The notes under the pieces: generated by a model
Told to the model about the DNA's origin: nothing
The model's input: the letters and a program-made list of their open reading frames with translations, nothing else
Databases searched by the model: none
Source of the DNA: Novosphingobium sp. UBA6722
Lineage (GTDB): Bacteria > Pseudomonadota > Alphaproteobacteria > Sphingomonadales > Sphingomonadaceae
NCBI GenBank assembly: GCA_002454125.1
Contig: DKII01000005.1
Location: forward strand, 1 to 11,565
Length of the DNA: 11,565 nt
Direction: 5' to 3'
Program-made: the position numbers and the translations under genes
Shown here: in pieces, positions 5,669 through 11,565 of the stretch
Layout: every line of letters begins with the position of its first letter
Position numbering within the stretch: the first letter of the stretch is position 1

Positions 5669-6991
5669 CTATCCCGGTTTGCGCGGCATCAGCTCCATGG
5701 CTGAAGCCACCAGGGCCTCGGCCCCGGCGGCGATCACCTTGTCCGCCTCGGGTGCCCAGAACGGGCTGTGCAGGCCAGGCAGCTGCTTGCCCTCCTTGGC
5801 TGCAGTTTCCATCTCTGCTGCCGGCCGGCCGCCGATCCACAGGATCAGCGACTGGGTGTTCGGACCGGCTGCCCGCGCGATCTCGCCAAAATCCTCGCCC
5901 GCCATCGAGGGCTGCGGATTGGCCACCCGGTCCGCCCCGAACCGCTTGGTCAGCACGCCGCGCATCCGCTCGGCCAATTCGGGCGTGTTCCAGGTTGCCC
6001 GGGCATAGGGTTCGGCGATCTTGACCACCGGCATGCGGTCTTCCGGCAGGCCGGAGGCCATGGCCTCGGCCCGCGCGATCCGCTTGATCCCGTCAAGCAG
6101 CAGCTTGCGCGACGAATCCGAATAGGACCGCACGGTCAGCTGGAGCTTCACTTCGTCGGAGATGATGTTGTGCTTGGCCCCGCCATGGATCGCGCCAACG
6201 GTCACCACGCTGGCCTCGAACGGATTGCTCTCACGGCTGACCAGCGTTTGCAGGCGCATCACGATCGCACTGGCCAGGACAATCGGATCCTTGGTGGTGT
6301 GCGGATAGGCCCCATGCCCGCCCAGTCCTTTGACCGTGATGTCGACCGAATCGGCATTGGCCAGGGCGAACCCGGCCTTCACCCCGACCACGCCCGAGGC
6401 GAGTTCGGCGCTGTCATGAAAGGCGATCGAATAGTCCGGCTTGGGGAAGCGGGTCAGCAGCCCGTCCTTGATCATCTCCAGCGCACCGAGATTGATCTCT
6501 TCGGCCGGCTGGCCAACCATCACCAGCGTGCCCGACCACTTGGCCTTGTTGGCGGCCAGCACACGGGCCGCGCCGATCCAGCCGGTCATATGGGTATCAT
6601 GCCCGCAGCCGTGCATGATCCCGCTTTCCACGCCGGCAGTCGAAACCCCGCGCTGCTTTGAGGCATAGGCGAGGCCAGTCTGTTCCTCGATCGGCAGGCC
6701 ATCCATGTCGGCGCGGATCAGCACGACCGGCCCCGGCCCGTTGCGCAGCACGGCGACAACGCCGGTCTTGCCGACGCCCTCGGTCACCTCAAACCCGGCC
6801 TTGCGCGCGGCATCGGCCATGATCTTGGCCGAGCGGACTTCCTGGAAGCTCAATTCCGGATGCTGGTGCAGATCGCGGTAGATCGCCATCAAGCTGGGCA
6901 GGTCCCCCGCAATCTGATCACGAATGGGGTCAGCCTGGACCGGCGCGGCCGAGGCAAGCAGGAGAGCGGCGAGCGGGAGAATATGCTTCAT
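5669..6991 (-). CDS. Secreted M20 family amidohydrolase/peptidase
   Basis: This 440-residue metal-dependent hydrolase belongs to the M20D group (hippurate hydrolase, N-acyl-amino-acid amidohydrolase, IAA-conjugate hydrolase), which cleave amide bonds of acylated amino acids. Residues 1-20 form a signal peptide (MKHILPLAALLLASAAPVQA, cut before DP), so it acts in the periplasm. Visible motifs: LHQHPELSFQE at 41-51, ADMDGLPIEE at 94-103, HGCGHDTHM at 127-135, GQPAEE at 160-165, GGHGAYPH at 224-231 and MAGEDFG at 363-369. The expected metal ligands are present (C129, H131, E164 or E165, H192, H408). The last ligand sits in HSPFWAPE, close to but not the usual HNPxFDF. The exact substrate is not predictable. 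The tRNA-Leu ends 44 bases upstream; SLC13 follows 13 bases downstream. No clear ribosome site precedes the ATG. Confidence 0.9.
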   Translation of the reverse strand: MKHILPLAALLLASAAPVQADPIRDQIAGDLPSLMAIYRDLHQHPELSFQEVRSAKIMADAARKAGFEVTEGVGKTGVVAVLRNGPGPVVLIRADMDGLPIEEQTGLAYASKQRGVSTAGVESGIMHGCGHDTHMTGWIGAARVLAANKAKWSGTLVMVGQPAEEINLGALEMIKDGLLTRFPKPDYSIAFHDSAELASGVVGVKAGFALANADSVDITVKGLGGHGAYPHTTKDPIVLASAIVMRLQTLVSRESNPFEASVVTVGAIHGGAKHNIISDEVKLQLTVRSYSDSSRKLLLDGIKRIARAEAMASGLPEDRMPVVKIAEPYARATWNTPELAERMRGVLTKRFGADRVANPQPSMAGEDFGEIARAAGPNTQSLILWIGGRPAAEMETAAKEGKQLPGLHSPFWAPEADKVIAAGAEALVASAMELMPRKPG

Positions 6992-7035
6992 GCGGCAAGG
7001 CTAGGCGGCCCGGCGCGCTCTAGCAATCCTGCAAA

Positions 7036-7119
7036 TGGTGCCCCTGGCCCGACTCGAACGGGCACGCCTTGCGACAAACGATTTTGAGTCGTTCGCGTCT
7101 ACCATTCCGCCACAGGGGC
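7036..7119 (-). tRNA. tRNA-Leu (anticodon CAA)
   Basis: Read on the minus strand, the acceptor stem GCCCCTG pairs perfectly with CAGGGGC, followed by discriminator A and an encoded CCA (7036-7038). The anticodon stem AACGA/TCGTT encloses the loop CTCAAAA, giving anticodon CAA (7086-7084), which reads UUG. The T arm is GCCCG-TTCGAGT-CGGGC. A D arm (GCGGAATGGTAGACGC) and a long variable arm typical of leucine tRNAs are present. It lies between the inositol monophosphatase and M20 genes on the same strand, 53 and 44 bases away. Confidence 0.97.
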
Positions 7120-7128
7120 TCCTGCAAC

Positions 7129-7151
7129 GCCGGGCGGCTTAGCCGCGCGGC
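7129..7151 (-). other. Hairpin between inositol monophosphatase gene and tRNA-Leu
   Basis: GCCGGGCGGC (7129-7138) and GCCGCGCGGC (7142-7151) form a 10-base stem with one mismatch and a 3-base loop. No T run follows on either strand. It may slow readthrough or mark an RNA processing point upstream of the tRNA 5' end. Confidence 0.35.
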
Positions 7152-7172
7152 GATGCGGGTTCAAGTAATGCC

Positions 7173-7991
7173 TTATGCTTTCAGGCCGCCGACCAGCGAC
7201 TTGTGCAGCTTTGAATGCAGCACATCGTTGGCCGCCAGGACCTGCACGTCGCAGACCGGCTGCGAAACGCCGCGCCAATCCGACACGAAACCGCCGGCCT
7301 CGCGCACCAGCAGACAGCCCGCGGCCGTATCCCAGGGCGAGAGACCGCTTTCCCAGAACCCGTCAAAGCGGCCAGCCGCCACCCAGGCGAGATCGAGCGA
7401 GGCCGCGCCAAAGCGGCGAATGCCCGCAACCTGCGGCGCCAGCGCGGCGTAGATCTTGGTCCATTCCAGGCTGTCACCCCGGCCCGCAAAGGGAATGCCG
7501 GTGGCAATCAGGCTTTCATCAAGGTGGCGGCGCGAGGAAACGCGCAGGCGGCGGTCCTGTAGCCAGGCGCCGCGCGCCTTTTCGGCCCAGAAGCTTTCGT
7601 CGGTGACGGGCTGATAGACCAGCGCAGCGGTAATCTCACCCCAGCCCTTCCCGTCGAGCCGCGGCTCCTGCACCGCGATCGAGATCGCGAAATGCGGAAT
7701 GCCGTGCAGGAAATTGCTGGTACCATCGAGCGGATCGATGATGAAGCGCGGCTTGCCTTCTTCACCGGCAATCTCGCCGCCTTCTTCCATCAGGAAACCC
7801 CAGCCCGGACGGGCCACGCGCAGCTCATCCCACAGGGTGCGCTCGGCGTGCTGATCGGCCTTGGACACGAAGTCCGCTGGCCCCTTGCGGCTGACCTGGA
7901 GGTGCTCGACCTCGCCAAAGTCACGCCGCAGGCGGCCACCCGCCTTGCGGGCAGCCTTTTCCATCACGCGCATCAGGCCGGACAGGGCCAT
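7173..7991 (-). CDS. Inositol monophosphatase family protein (SuhB-like)
   Basis: Cytoplasmic magnesium-dependent phosphatase of the IMPase/FIG superfamily, 272 residues, the usual family length. Members remove phosphate from inositol phosphates or similar sugar phosphates; SuhB of E. coli also has a role in rRNA transcription. Metal-site motifs are all present: DFVSKAD near 40-46, EEGGE at 69-73, IDPLDGTSNF at 85-94 (metal ligands D86 and D89), and WDTAAG at 220-225 (D221). The exact substrate cannot be given, so I do not assign a symbol. The ATG at 7991 lies four bases after the efp stop codon, which points to co-transcription and translational coupling. Met7 is a possible alternative start. 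The C-terminus (HKSLVGGLKA) is complete. Confidence 0.92.
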   Translation of the reverse strand: MALSGLMRVMEKAARKAGGRLRRDFGEVEHLQVSRKGPADFVSKADQHAERTLWDELRVARPGWGFLMEEGGEIAGEEGKPRFIIDPLDGTSNFLHGIPHFAISIAVQEPRLDGKGWGEITAALVYQPVTDESFWAEKARGAWLQDRRLRVSSRRHLDESLIATGIPFAGRGDSLEWTKIYAALAPQVAGIRRFGAASLDLAWVAAGRFDGFWESGLSPWDTAAGCLLVREAGGFVSDWRGVSQPVCDVQVLAANDVLHSKLHKSLVGGLKA

Positions 7992-7995
7992 AAGC

Positions 7996-8562
7996 TTAGC
8001 CCGCCTTGCCGACGTAGGAGCGTTCGTAAACGTCCACCACGATCCGGGTGCCGCTTTCGATATGCGGCGGAACCATCACGCGCACGCCGTTATCGAGGAT
8101 CGCCGGCTTGTAGCTGGACGAAGCGGTCTGCCCCTTCACCACGGCATCGGCCTCAACGATAGTCGCTTCGACCTGTTCGGGCAGCTGGACCGAGATCGGA
8201 CGCTCGTCATACATTTCCAGCAGCACCGTCATGCCGTCCTGCAGGAAAGCCGCAGCATCGCCGAGCAGGTCGGACGGCAGGGTGATCTGGTCGTAGGTTT
8301 CGACATCCATGAACACCAGGTCATCGCCCTCGGCATAGAGGAACTGGAAGTCCTTGGTGTCGAGCCGGACGCGCTCAATGGTGTCCTGGCTGCGGAAGCG
8401 GACGTTGGTCTTGCGGCCATCGATCAGGTTCTTCATCTCGACCTGCATGAAGGCCCCGCCCTTGCCCGGCTGGGTGTGCTGGGTCTTTGCAACCTTCCAG
8501 ATGCCCTTTTCGTATTCGAGAATGTTACCGGGACGGATGTCCACGCCGCTGATCTTGGCCAT
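7996..8562 (-). CDS. efp: Translation elongation factor P
   Basis: EF-P binds ribosomes stalled on consecutive prolines, between the P and E sites, and helps peptide bond formation. The 188 residues match the full family length with three beta-barrel domains: about 1-63 (KOW-like), 66-127 and 131-186 (OB-like). The tip loop reads HTQPGKGGAF, with Lys34 at the position that EpmA beta-lysylates in E. coli. It has Gln at position 31 and Pro at 32, not the Arg32 used by EarP-type rhamnosylation. Whether Lys34 is modified here needs epmA/epmB elsewhere in the genome. AAGGCAGG lies just upstream of the ATG. The inositol monophosphatase gene follows four bases after the stop, and a small lipoprotein gene is divergent on the other side. 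Confidence 0.97.
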   Translation of the reverse strand: MAKISGVDIRPGNILEYEKGIWKVAKTQHTQPGKGGAFMQVEMKNLIDGRKTNVRFRSQDTIERVRLDTKDFQFLYAEGDDLVFMDVETYDQITLPSDLLGDAAAFLQDGMTVLLEMYDERPISVQLPEQVEATIVEADAVVKGQTASSSYKPAILDNGVRVMVPPHIESGTRIVVDVYERSYVGKAG

Positions 8563-8702
8563 AACGCCTGCCTTGCTGGATTGAGAAAGAGCCGCCCGCC
8601 GGGGCGGGTGAAGGCGCGCCCTTAGCGCTTGGCGAGCATTGGGGCAAGGTAGGGCCTTGCGGTGGCTGGCAAGGGCGGGCGCGTGCTGCTAAGCGGGTGG
8701 CG
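8563..8702. promoter_or_regulatory. Divergent intergenic region between efp and lipoprotein gene
   Basis: These 140 bases must hold promoters for both directions. I see no confident -35/-10 pair. Two inverted repeats stand out: a perfect GCAAGG-TAGGG-CCTTGC (8644-8660), and the GC-rich CCCGCC/GGCGGG pair around 8595-8608, which would lie in the efp leader RNA. GCAAGG recurs near 8669. Their role is unknown. Confidence 0.4.
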
Positions 8703-9074
8703 ATGAAGCGCGCCCTGATCCTCCTTGTCGGCCTTGCCGCCTGTGCCCCGGCCGAGCCGATCAAGCCCGTTCCGGGCGGAGAGATTGGCGTGTTGCAGCA
8801 GGGCTTCTATGTCTGCGAATTGCCGGGCGACGCGACCGGAGCGGCGGGCATCCGCCAGGCCGATCAGGACTTCTCGGTCCACAATGCCTCGCGCTATTCC
8901 ACCGCCACCGGCCGCGGCACCTATTTGCTGACAGGCGATCTGGTGATGATGACCAGCGGGCCCAAGAAGGGCAAGAAGTTCCGCCAGCTATCGAACAACT
9001 TCCTGCGTGAGCTGAACGCAGCGGGTGCGGAAACGGACCTGCGCTGCGTGCGCCGGGTCCAGAACAACCGCTAA
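8703..9074 (+). CDS. Small putative lipoprotein of unknown function (123 aa)
   Basis: The N-terminus MKRALILLVGLAAC is a lipoprotein signal peptide: two basic residues, a hydrophobic core, then the lipobox LAAC with the acylated Cys at position 14. The mature protein (about 110 residues) would be tethered to a membrane in the envelope. I do not recognise a named domain. It has a compact body with FYVCELPGD at 36-43, an aromatic and Gly-rich middle (RYSTATGRGTYLLTGD) that suggests beta strands, a basic SGPKKGKKFRQL segment and LRCVRR at the end. C38 and C115 could form a disulfide. ATG 8703 is preferred over GTG 8697, which adds only two residues, because it gives the better signal peptide. 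Its stop overlaps the stop of convergent thiE. Confidence 0.75.
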   Translation: MKRALILLVGLAACAPAEPIKPVPGGEIGVLQQGFYVCELPGDATGAAGIRQADQDFSVHNASRYSTATGRGTYLLTGDLVMMTSGPKKGKKFRQLSNNFLRELNAAGAETDLRCVRRVQNNR

Positions 9075-9688
9075 CCCGCCGCCAGCACCTGCGCAAAGGC
9101 GCGCACGGCCGCGACCTCGTCGCCATTCCAGACCGCGCCTGACACGGCAATGAAATCGGCCCCCGCCGCGACCAGCGGCGCGCAATTGTCCGGCGTGATC
9201 CCACCGATCGCAACGCAGGGGATCTCCATGATCGCCTGCCACCATTCCAGCAGATCCGTACCGGCCTGGTGCTTCACTTCCTTGGTGGTGGTCGGGAAGA
9301 AGGCGCCGAAGGCGACATAGTCCGCCCCGGCCTCGCCCGCTTCCATGGCAAGGTGGCGGCTGTCGTGACAGGTCACGCCAATCTGCGCATCGCGCCCAAG
9401 CCGCTGGCGAGCTTCCTCCACCGTGCCGTCTTCCTGGCCCAGGTGAACGCCATCGGCACCGAGGCGTTTGGCCAGGCTGATCGAATCGTTGACGATGAAG
9501 GCCACTTCGCGCTCCGCACAGATCGCCTGGAGCGGTGCGGCAAGGTTCGCGGCCTCGTGCTCGTCGATCCCCTTCACGCGGAACTGGAAGGCCGCGACTG
9601 GCCCGGCATCTAGCGCGCGGGCGAGCCGCTCGGGAAAGTCACCGCCGACATCGAGCGGCGAGATCAGGTAAAGCTGGCAATTGCTCAT
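9071..9688 (-). CDS. thiE: Thiamine phosphate synthase
   Basis: ThiE joins hydroxymethylpyrimidine diphosphate with the thiazole phosphate to make thiamine phosphate, releasing pyrophosphate, in the cytoplasm. The 205-residue TIM barrel shows the family motifs in order: QFRVKG at 35-40 (pyrophosphate binding Arg and Lys), NDSISLAKRLGADGVHLGQED at 67-87 with the Mg-binding Asp residues, GVTCHD at 104-109, DYVAFGAFFPTTTK at 123-136, GGITPDN at 162-168 and AVSGAV at 181-186. The start at 9688 matches the family N-terminus. The lysoplasmalogenase gene lies 16 bases upstream on the same strand, so the two are probably one transcript. No other thiamine gene or TPP riboswitch is visible here. The stop codon shares bases with the stop of the convergent lipoprotein gene. 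Confidence 0.93.
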   Translation of the reverse strand: MSNCQLYLISPLDVGGDFPERLARALDAGPVAAFQFRVKGIDEHEAANLAAPLQAICAEREVAFIVNDSISLAKRLGADGVHLGQEDGTVEEARQRLGRDAQIGVTCHDSRHLAMEAGEAGADYVAFGAFFPTTTKEVKHQAGTDLLEWWQAIMEIPCVAIGGITPDNCAPLVAAGADFIAVSGAVWNGDEVAAVRAFAQVLAAG

Positions 9689-9704
9689 GGCCTCGCGCCC
9701 TAGG

Positions 9705-10364
9705 TCAGGCCGGCGCGACCGGCAAGCCTTGCCGCCGCCGCAGCTCGCCCACCACGCCGGTGCAGATCAGGAACTGCCCGAAATAGTACAGCGGCCAGAT
9801 CAGCAGACCCGGCAGCGCGCTGTCCGCCAGCACACCCATCCGCGCAAAGATCAGCAGGTCTGATGCAACGAACATTACCGCGCCGATGCCGACCCGGTAG
9901 CGGGTGAAGGTGCTGAGCCAGGCCGTCGCCGCCATACCGCCCAGGCCAAGCGCGTAGAGCGCCACCATTGCCCCGCCAAGCTGGAACGAAACCAGCGGAG
10001 TCAGCACCAACAGCGCCAGGGCCGCCGCCTTCTGGCTGCCGGTCGGATTGGAACGGCGATGCTGCCAATAGAGCCGGATCGCGATCAGGTGGCCAATCAG
10101 GAAGGCCACGGCGCCGGCCTCCAGCTTGAACTCGATCAGCACGTCGCCCAGCGCGCCAAAGGCCATGACGGCGGCGATGGTGTTGGCATCGTGCCCCTTG
10201 TGCCGCGCCAGGGCATAGACCGCGAGCAGCGCCACCCCGGCACCCTTCAGCGCGATCTGATAGAGCCCCGGCAGGCCGGTGTCCTTCAGGAGCCAGAAGC
10301 CGATCCCCGCGGCCAGGCTGGCCAGCAGCCAGGGGCGTTTCTCAATCAAGGCACGATGCGGCAT
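9705..10364 (-). CDS. YhhN family membrane protein, putative lysoplasmalogenase
   Basis: Integral membrane protein of the YhhN/TMEM86 family, 219 residues, with about seven or eight hydrophobic segments (near 13-26, 38-53, 62-77, 84-99, 112-126, 130-150, 157-173 and 183-205). Studied members cleave the vinyl-ether bond of lysoplasmalogens. The family hallmarks are present: FGALGDVLIE at 69-78 and FVASDLLIFARMG at 165-177, whose Asp residues (D74 and D169) fit the proposed catalytic pair, plus FLIGH at 88-92 and WPLYYFGQFLICTG at 190-203. It lies 16 bases upstream of thiE on the same strand, with no obvious functional link. Aerobic alphaproteobacteria are not known for making plasmalogens, so the natural substrate is open. 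Confidence 0.87.
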   Translation of the reverse strand: MPHRALIEKRPWLLASLAAGIGFWLLKDTGLPGLYQIALKGAGVALLAVYALARHKGHDANTIAAVMAFGALGDVLIEFKLEAGAVAFLIGHLIAIRLYWQHRRSNPTGSQKAAALALLVLTPLVSFQLGGAMVALYALGLGGMAATAWLSTFTRYRVGIGAVMFVASDLLIFARMGVLADSALPGLLIWPLYYFGQFLICTGVVGELRRRQGLPVAPA

Positions 10365-10435
10365 TTGGTCTCCCCTTCCCTCTGGCTAAGGCTTGCCGCT
10401 GGATTGTCGGCCTTGCAAGCGTTAGGGGCGCGGGC
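10365..10435. promoter_or_regulatory. Divergent promoter region between YhhN gene and trmFO
   Basis: These 71 bases separate two outward-facing genes and so should contain both promoters, but I cannot point to clear -35/-10 boxes. An inverted repeat GCTTGC (10391-10396) / GCAAGC (10415-10420) with an 18-base spacer, and the overlapping palindrome CTTGCAAG (10412-10419), are the only visible structure. An AGGGG ribosome site precedes the trmFO ATG. Confidence 0.4.
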
Positions 10436-11565
10436 ATGGCATATGACGTTCACATTATCGGCGGCGGCATGGCCGGCAGCGAAGCCGCCTGGCAGCTCGC
10501 CAAGCGCGGGCTGAAGGTGCGCCTTTCGGAAATGCGCGGCGGCGGCGAGATGACCCCGGCGCACCAGACCGCGGGCTTGGCCGAACTGGTCTGTTCCAAC
10601 TCGTTCCGCTCTGACGATGACGAGAAGAACGCCGTTGGCCTGCTGCATTACGAGATGCGCCAGCTCGATTCGCTGATCATGGCGGCGGCGGCCAAGGCGC
10701 GGGTGCCGGCCGGATCGGCCCTGGCGGTCGACCGCGATGTCTTTTCGGCCGAGGTCGAGGCGGCACTGGCGGCGCAACCAACGCTGGAAGTGGTGCGTGA
10801 GCGGATCGACGTGCTGCCCTCGGCCGGCCTCACCATCGTCGCGACCGGGCCGCTGACGGCCGAGGCGCTGGCGCATTCGATCGGCGCGGCGACGGGGGCG
10901 GACAGCCTGGCCTTCTTCGATGCGATCGCTCCGATCGTCTACCGCGAATCCATCAACATGGACGTCGCCTGGATGGCCAGCCGCTGGGACAAGGGCGCCG
11001 AAGCCTCGCTCGAGATGGGCGGTGACGGGCGCGACTATATCAACTGCCCGATGACCAAGGACCAGTACCTGGCCTTCCGCGAGGAGCTGCTGGCCGGGCA
11101 GAAGACCGAGTTCAAGGAATGGGAGGCAAACACCCCCTATTTCGACGGCTGCATGCCGATCGAGGTGATGGCCGAGCGCGGGGTGGAGACACTGCGGTTC
11201 GGGCCGATGAAGCCCGTGGGCCTCGACAACCCGCACTGGGCCACCCCCGAACATCCCAATGGCCGCTGGCCCTATGCTGTGGTCCAGCTGCGCCAGGACA
11301 ACAAGCTGGGCACGCTGTGGAACATGGTCGGCTTCCAGACCAAGCTGAAGCACGCCGAGCAGGTCCGCGTGTTCCGCACCATCCCGGGGCTCGAACAGGC
11401 CGAGTTTGCGCGGCTGGGCGGGCTGCACCGCAACACCTTCCTCAATTCGCCCACCCTGCTCGACCGGCAGCTGCGGCTGAAAAAGGCGCCGCACATCCGC
11501 TTTGCCGGGCAGATCACCGGCTGCGAGGGCTATGTCGAAAGCGCCGCCGTCGGCTTGCTGGCGGG
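10436..11565 (+). CDS. trmFO: tRNA (uracil-54-C5)-methyltransferase, folate-dependent (3' end outside window)
   Basis: TrmFO makes the T (m5U54) of the tRNA T loop with methylene-tetrahydrofolate as carbon donor and FAD as reductant; many bacteria use it in place of SAM-dependent TrmA. The visible 376 residues start MAYDVHIIGGGMAGSEAAW, with the GxGxxG FAD-binding motif at residues 9-14. Other family signatures: ELVCSNSFRSDD at 50-61, including Cys53, a catalytic-site cysteine in the family; YINCPMTK with Cys204; YFDGCMPIEVMAERG with Cys239; FGPMKPVGL; and AGQITGCEGYVESAA near the end. One of the two later cysteines should be the second redox or catalytic Cys. The frame is open to the last base; roughly 70-80 residues are missing compared with typical length. 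AGGGG lies about nine bases before the ATG. Confidence 0.95.
   Translation, partial: MAYDVHIIGGGMAGSEAAWQLAKRGLKVRLSEMRGGGEMTPAHQTAGLAELVCSNSFRSDDDEKNAVGLLHYEMRQLDSLIMAAAAKARVPAGSALAVDRDVFSAEVEAALAAQPTLEVVRERIDVLPSAGLTIVATGPLTAEALAHSIGAATGADSLAFFDAIAPIVYRESINMDVAWMASRWDKGAEASLEMGGDGRDYINCPMTKDQYLAFREELLAGQKTEFKEWEANTPYFDGCMPIEVMAERGVETLRFGPMKPVGLDNPHWATPEHPNGRWPYAVVQLRQDNKLGTLWNMVGFQTKLKHAEQVRVFRTIPGLEQAEFARLGGLHRNTFLNSPTLLDRQLRLKKAPHIRFAGQITGCEGYVESAAVGLLA

Noticed and set aside
5768..6661. Open frame of 297 codons on the + strand
   Set aside because: Antisense to the M20 hydrolase, with no ribosome site or domain; a shadow frame.
7120..7172. Hairpin after the inositol monophosphatase gene as an intrinsic terminator
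   Set aside because: The stem is plausible but no T run follows on the minus strand, so I list it only as a hairpin.
10346..11494. Open frame of 382 codons on the - strand
   Set aside because: It is antisense to trmFO, whose motifs are continuous on the + strand, and it also crosses the start of the YhhN gene. The protein has no recognisable domain.

Overview
This window looks like a stretch of chromosome from a GC-rich alphaproteobacterium, most likely a member of the Sphingomonadales. The clues are the mix of housekeeping genes (long-form isocitrate lyase, TrmFO, an elongation factor P with a PGKG loop), the codon usage, and two small exported proteins that I recognise only as sphingomonad-like. 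Genus is not assigned. The window is almost fully coding. It has no insertion sequence, integrase, CRISPR array or prophage gene.

Left end (1-1307, + strand): the 3' end of isocitrate lyase (aceA), a 58-residue unknown protein behind a good ribosome binding site, a strong intrinsic terminator, then a 159-residue Gly-rich exported or membrane-anchored protein of unknown function. The aceA stop region is followed, 30 bases on and in frame, by a second copy of its last codons that differs only at third positions.

Middle (1309-8562, - strand, read right to left): efp, an inositol monophosphatase family gene, tRNA-Leu(CAA), a secreted M20 amidohydrolase, an SLC13-type transporter with a cytoplasmic RCK_C-like insert, and a three-gene cluster. 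That cluster encodes a short rubrerythrin, a double-cluster CCG-domain iron-sulfur oxidoreductase and a DUF3501 protein. A perfect 15-base palindrome of alphaproteobacterial Fur/Mur-box type lies upstream of the rubrerythrin. The SLC13 gene is clearly poorer in GC than its neighbours and may be a later arrival.

Right end (8703-11565): a small lipoprotein (+) whose stop codon overlaps that of the convergent thiE (-), a YhhN-family lysoplasmalogenase gene upstream of thiE on the same strand, and a divergent trmFO (+) that runs off the window.

The most interesting part is the rubrerythrin, Fe-S oxidoreductase and DUF3501 cluster. The rubrerythrin keeps all seven di-iron ligands but has no rubredoxin domain. 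The adjacent Fe-S protein is therefore a natural candidate for its electron donor, and the histidine-rich DUF3501 protein is an uncharacterised third partner. Together they could form an iron-regulated peroxide-reducing system. This is inference from gene order and motifs.
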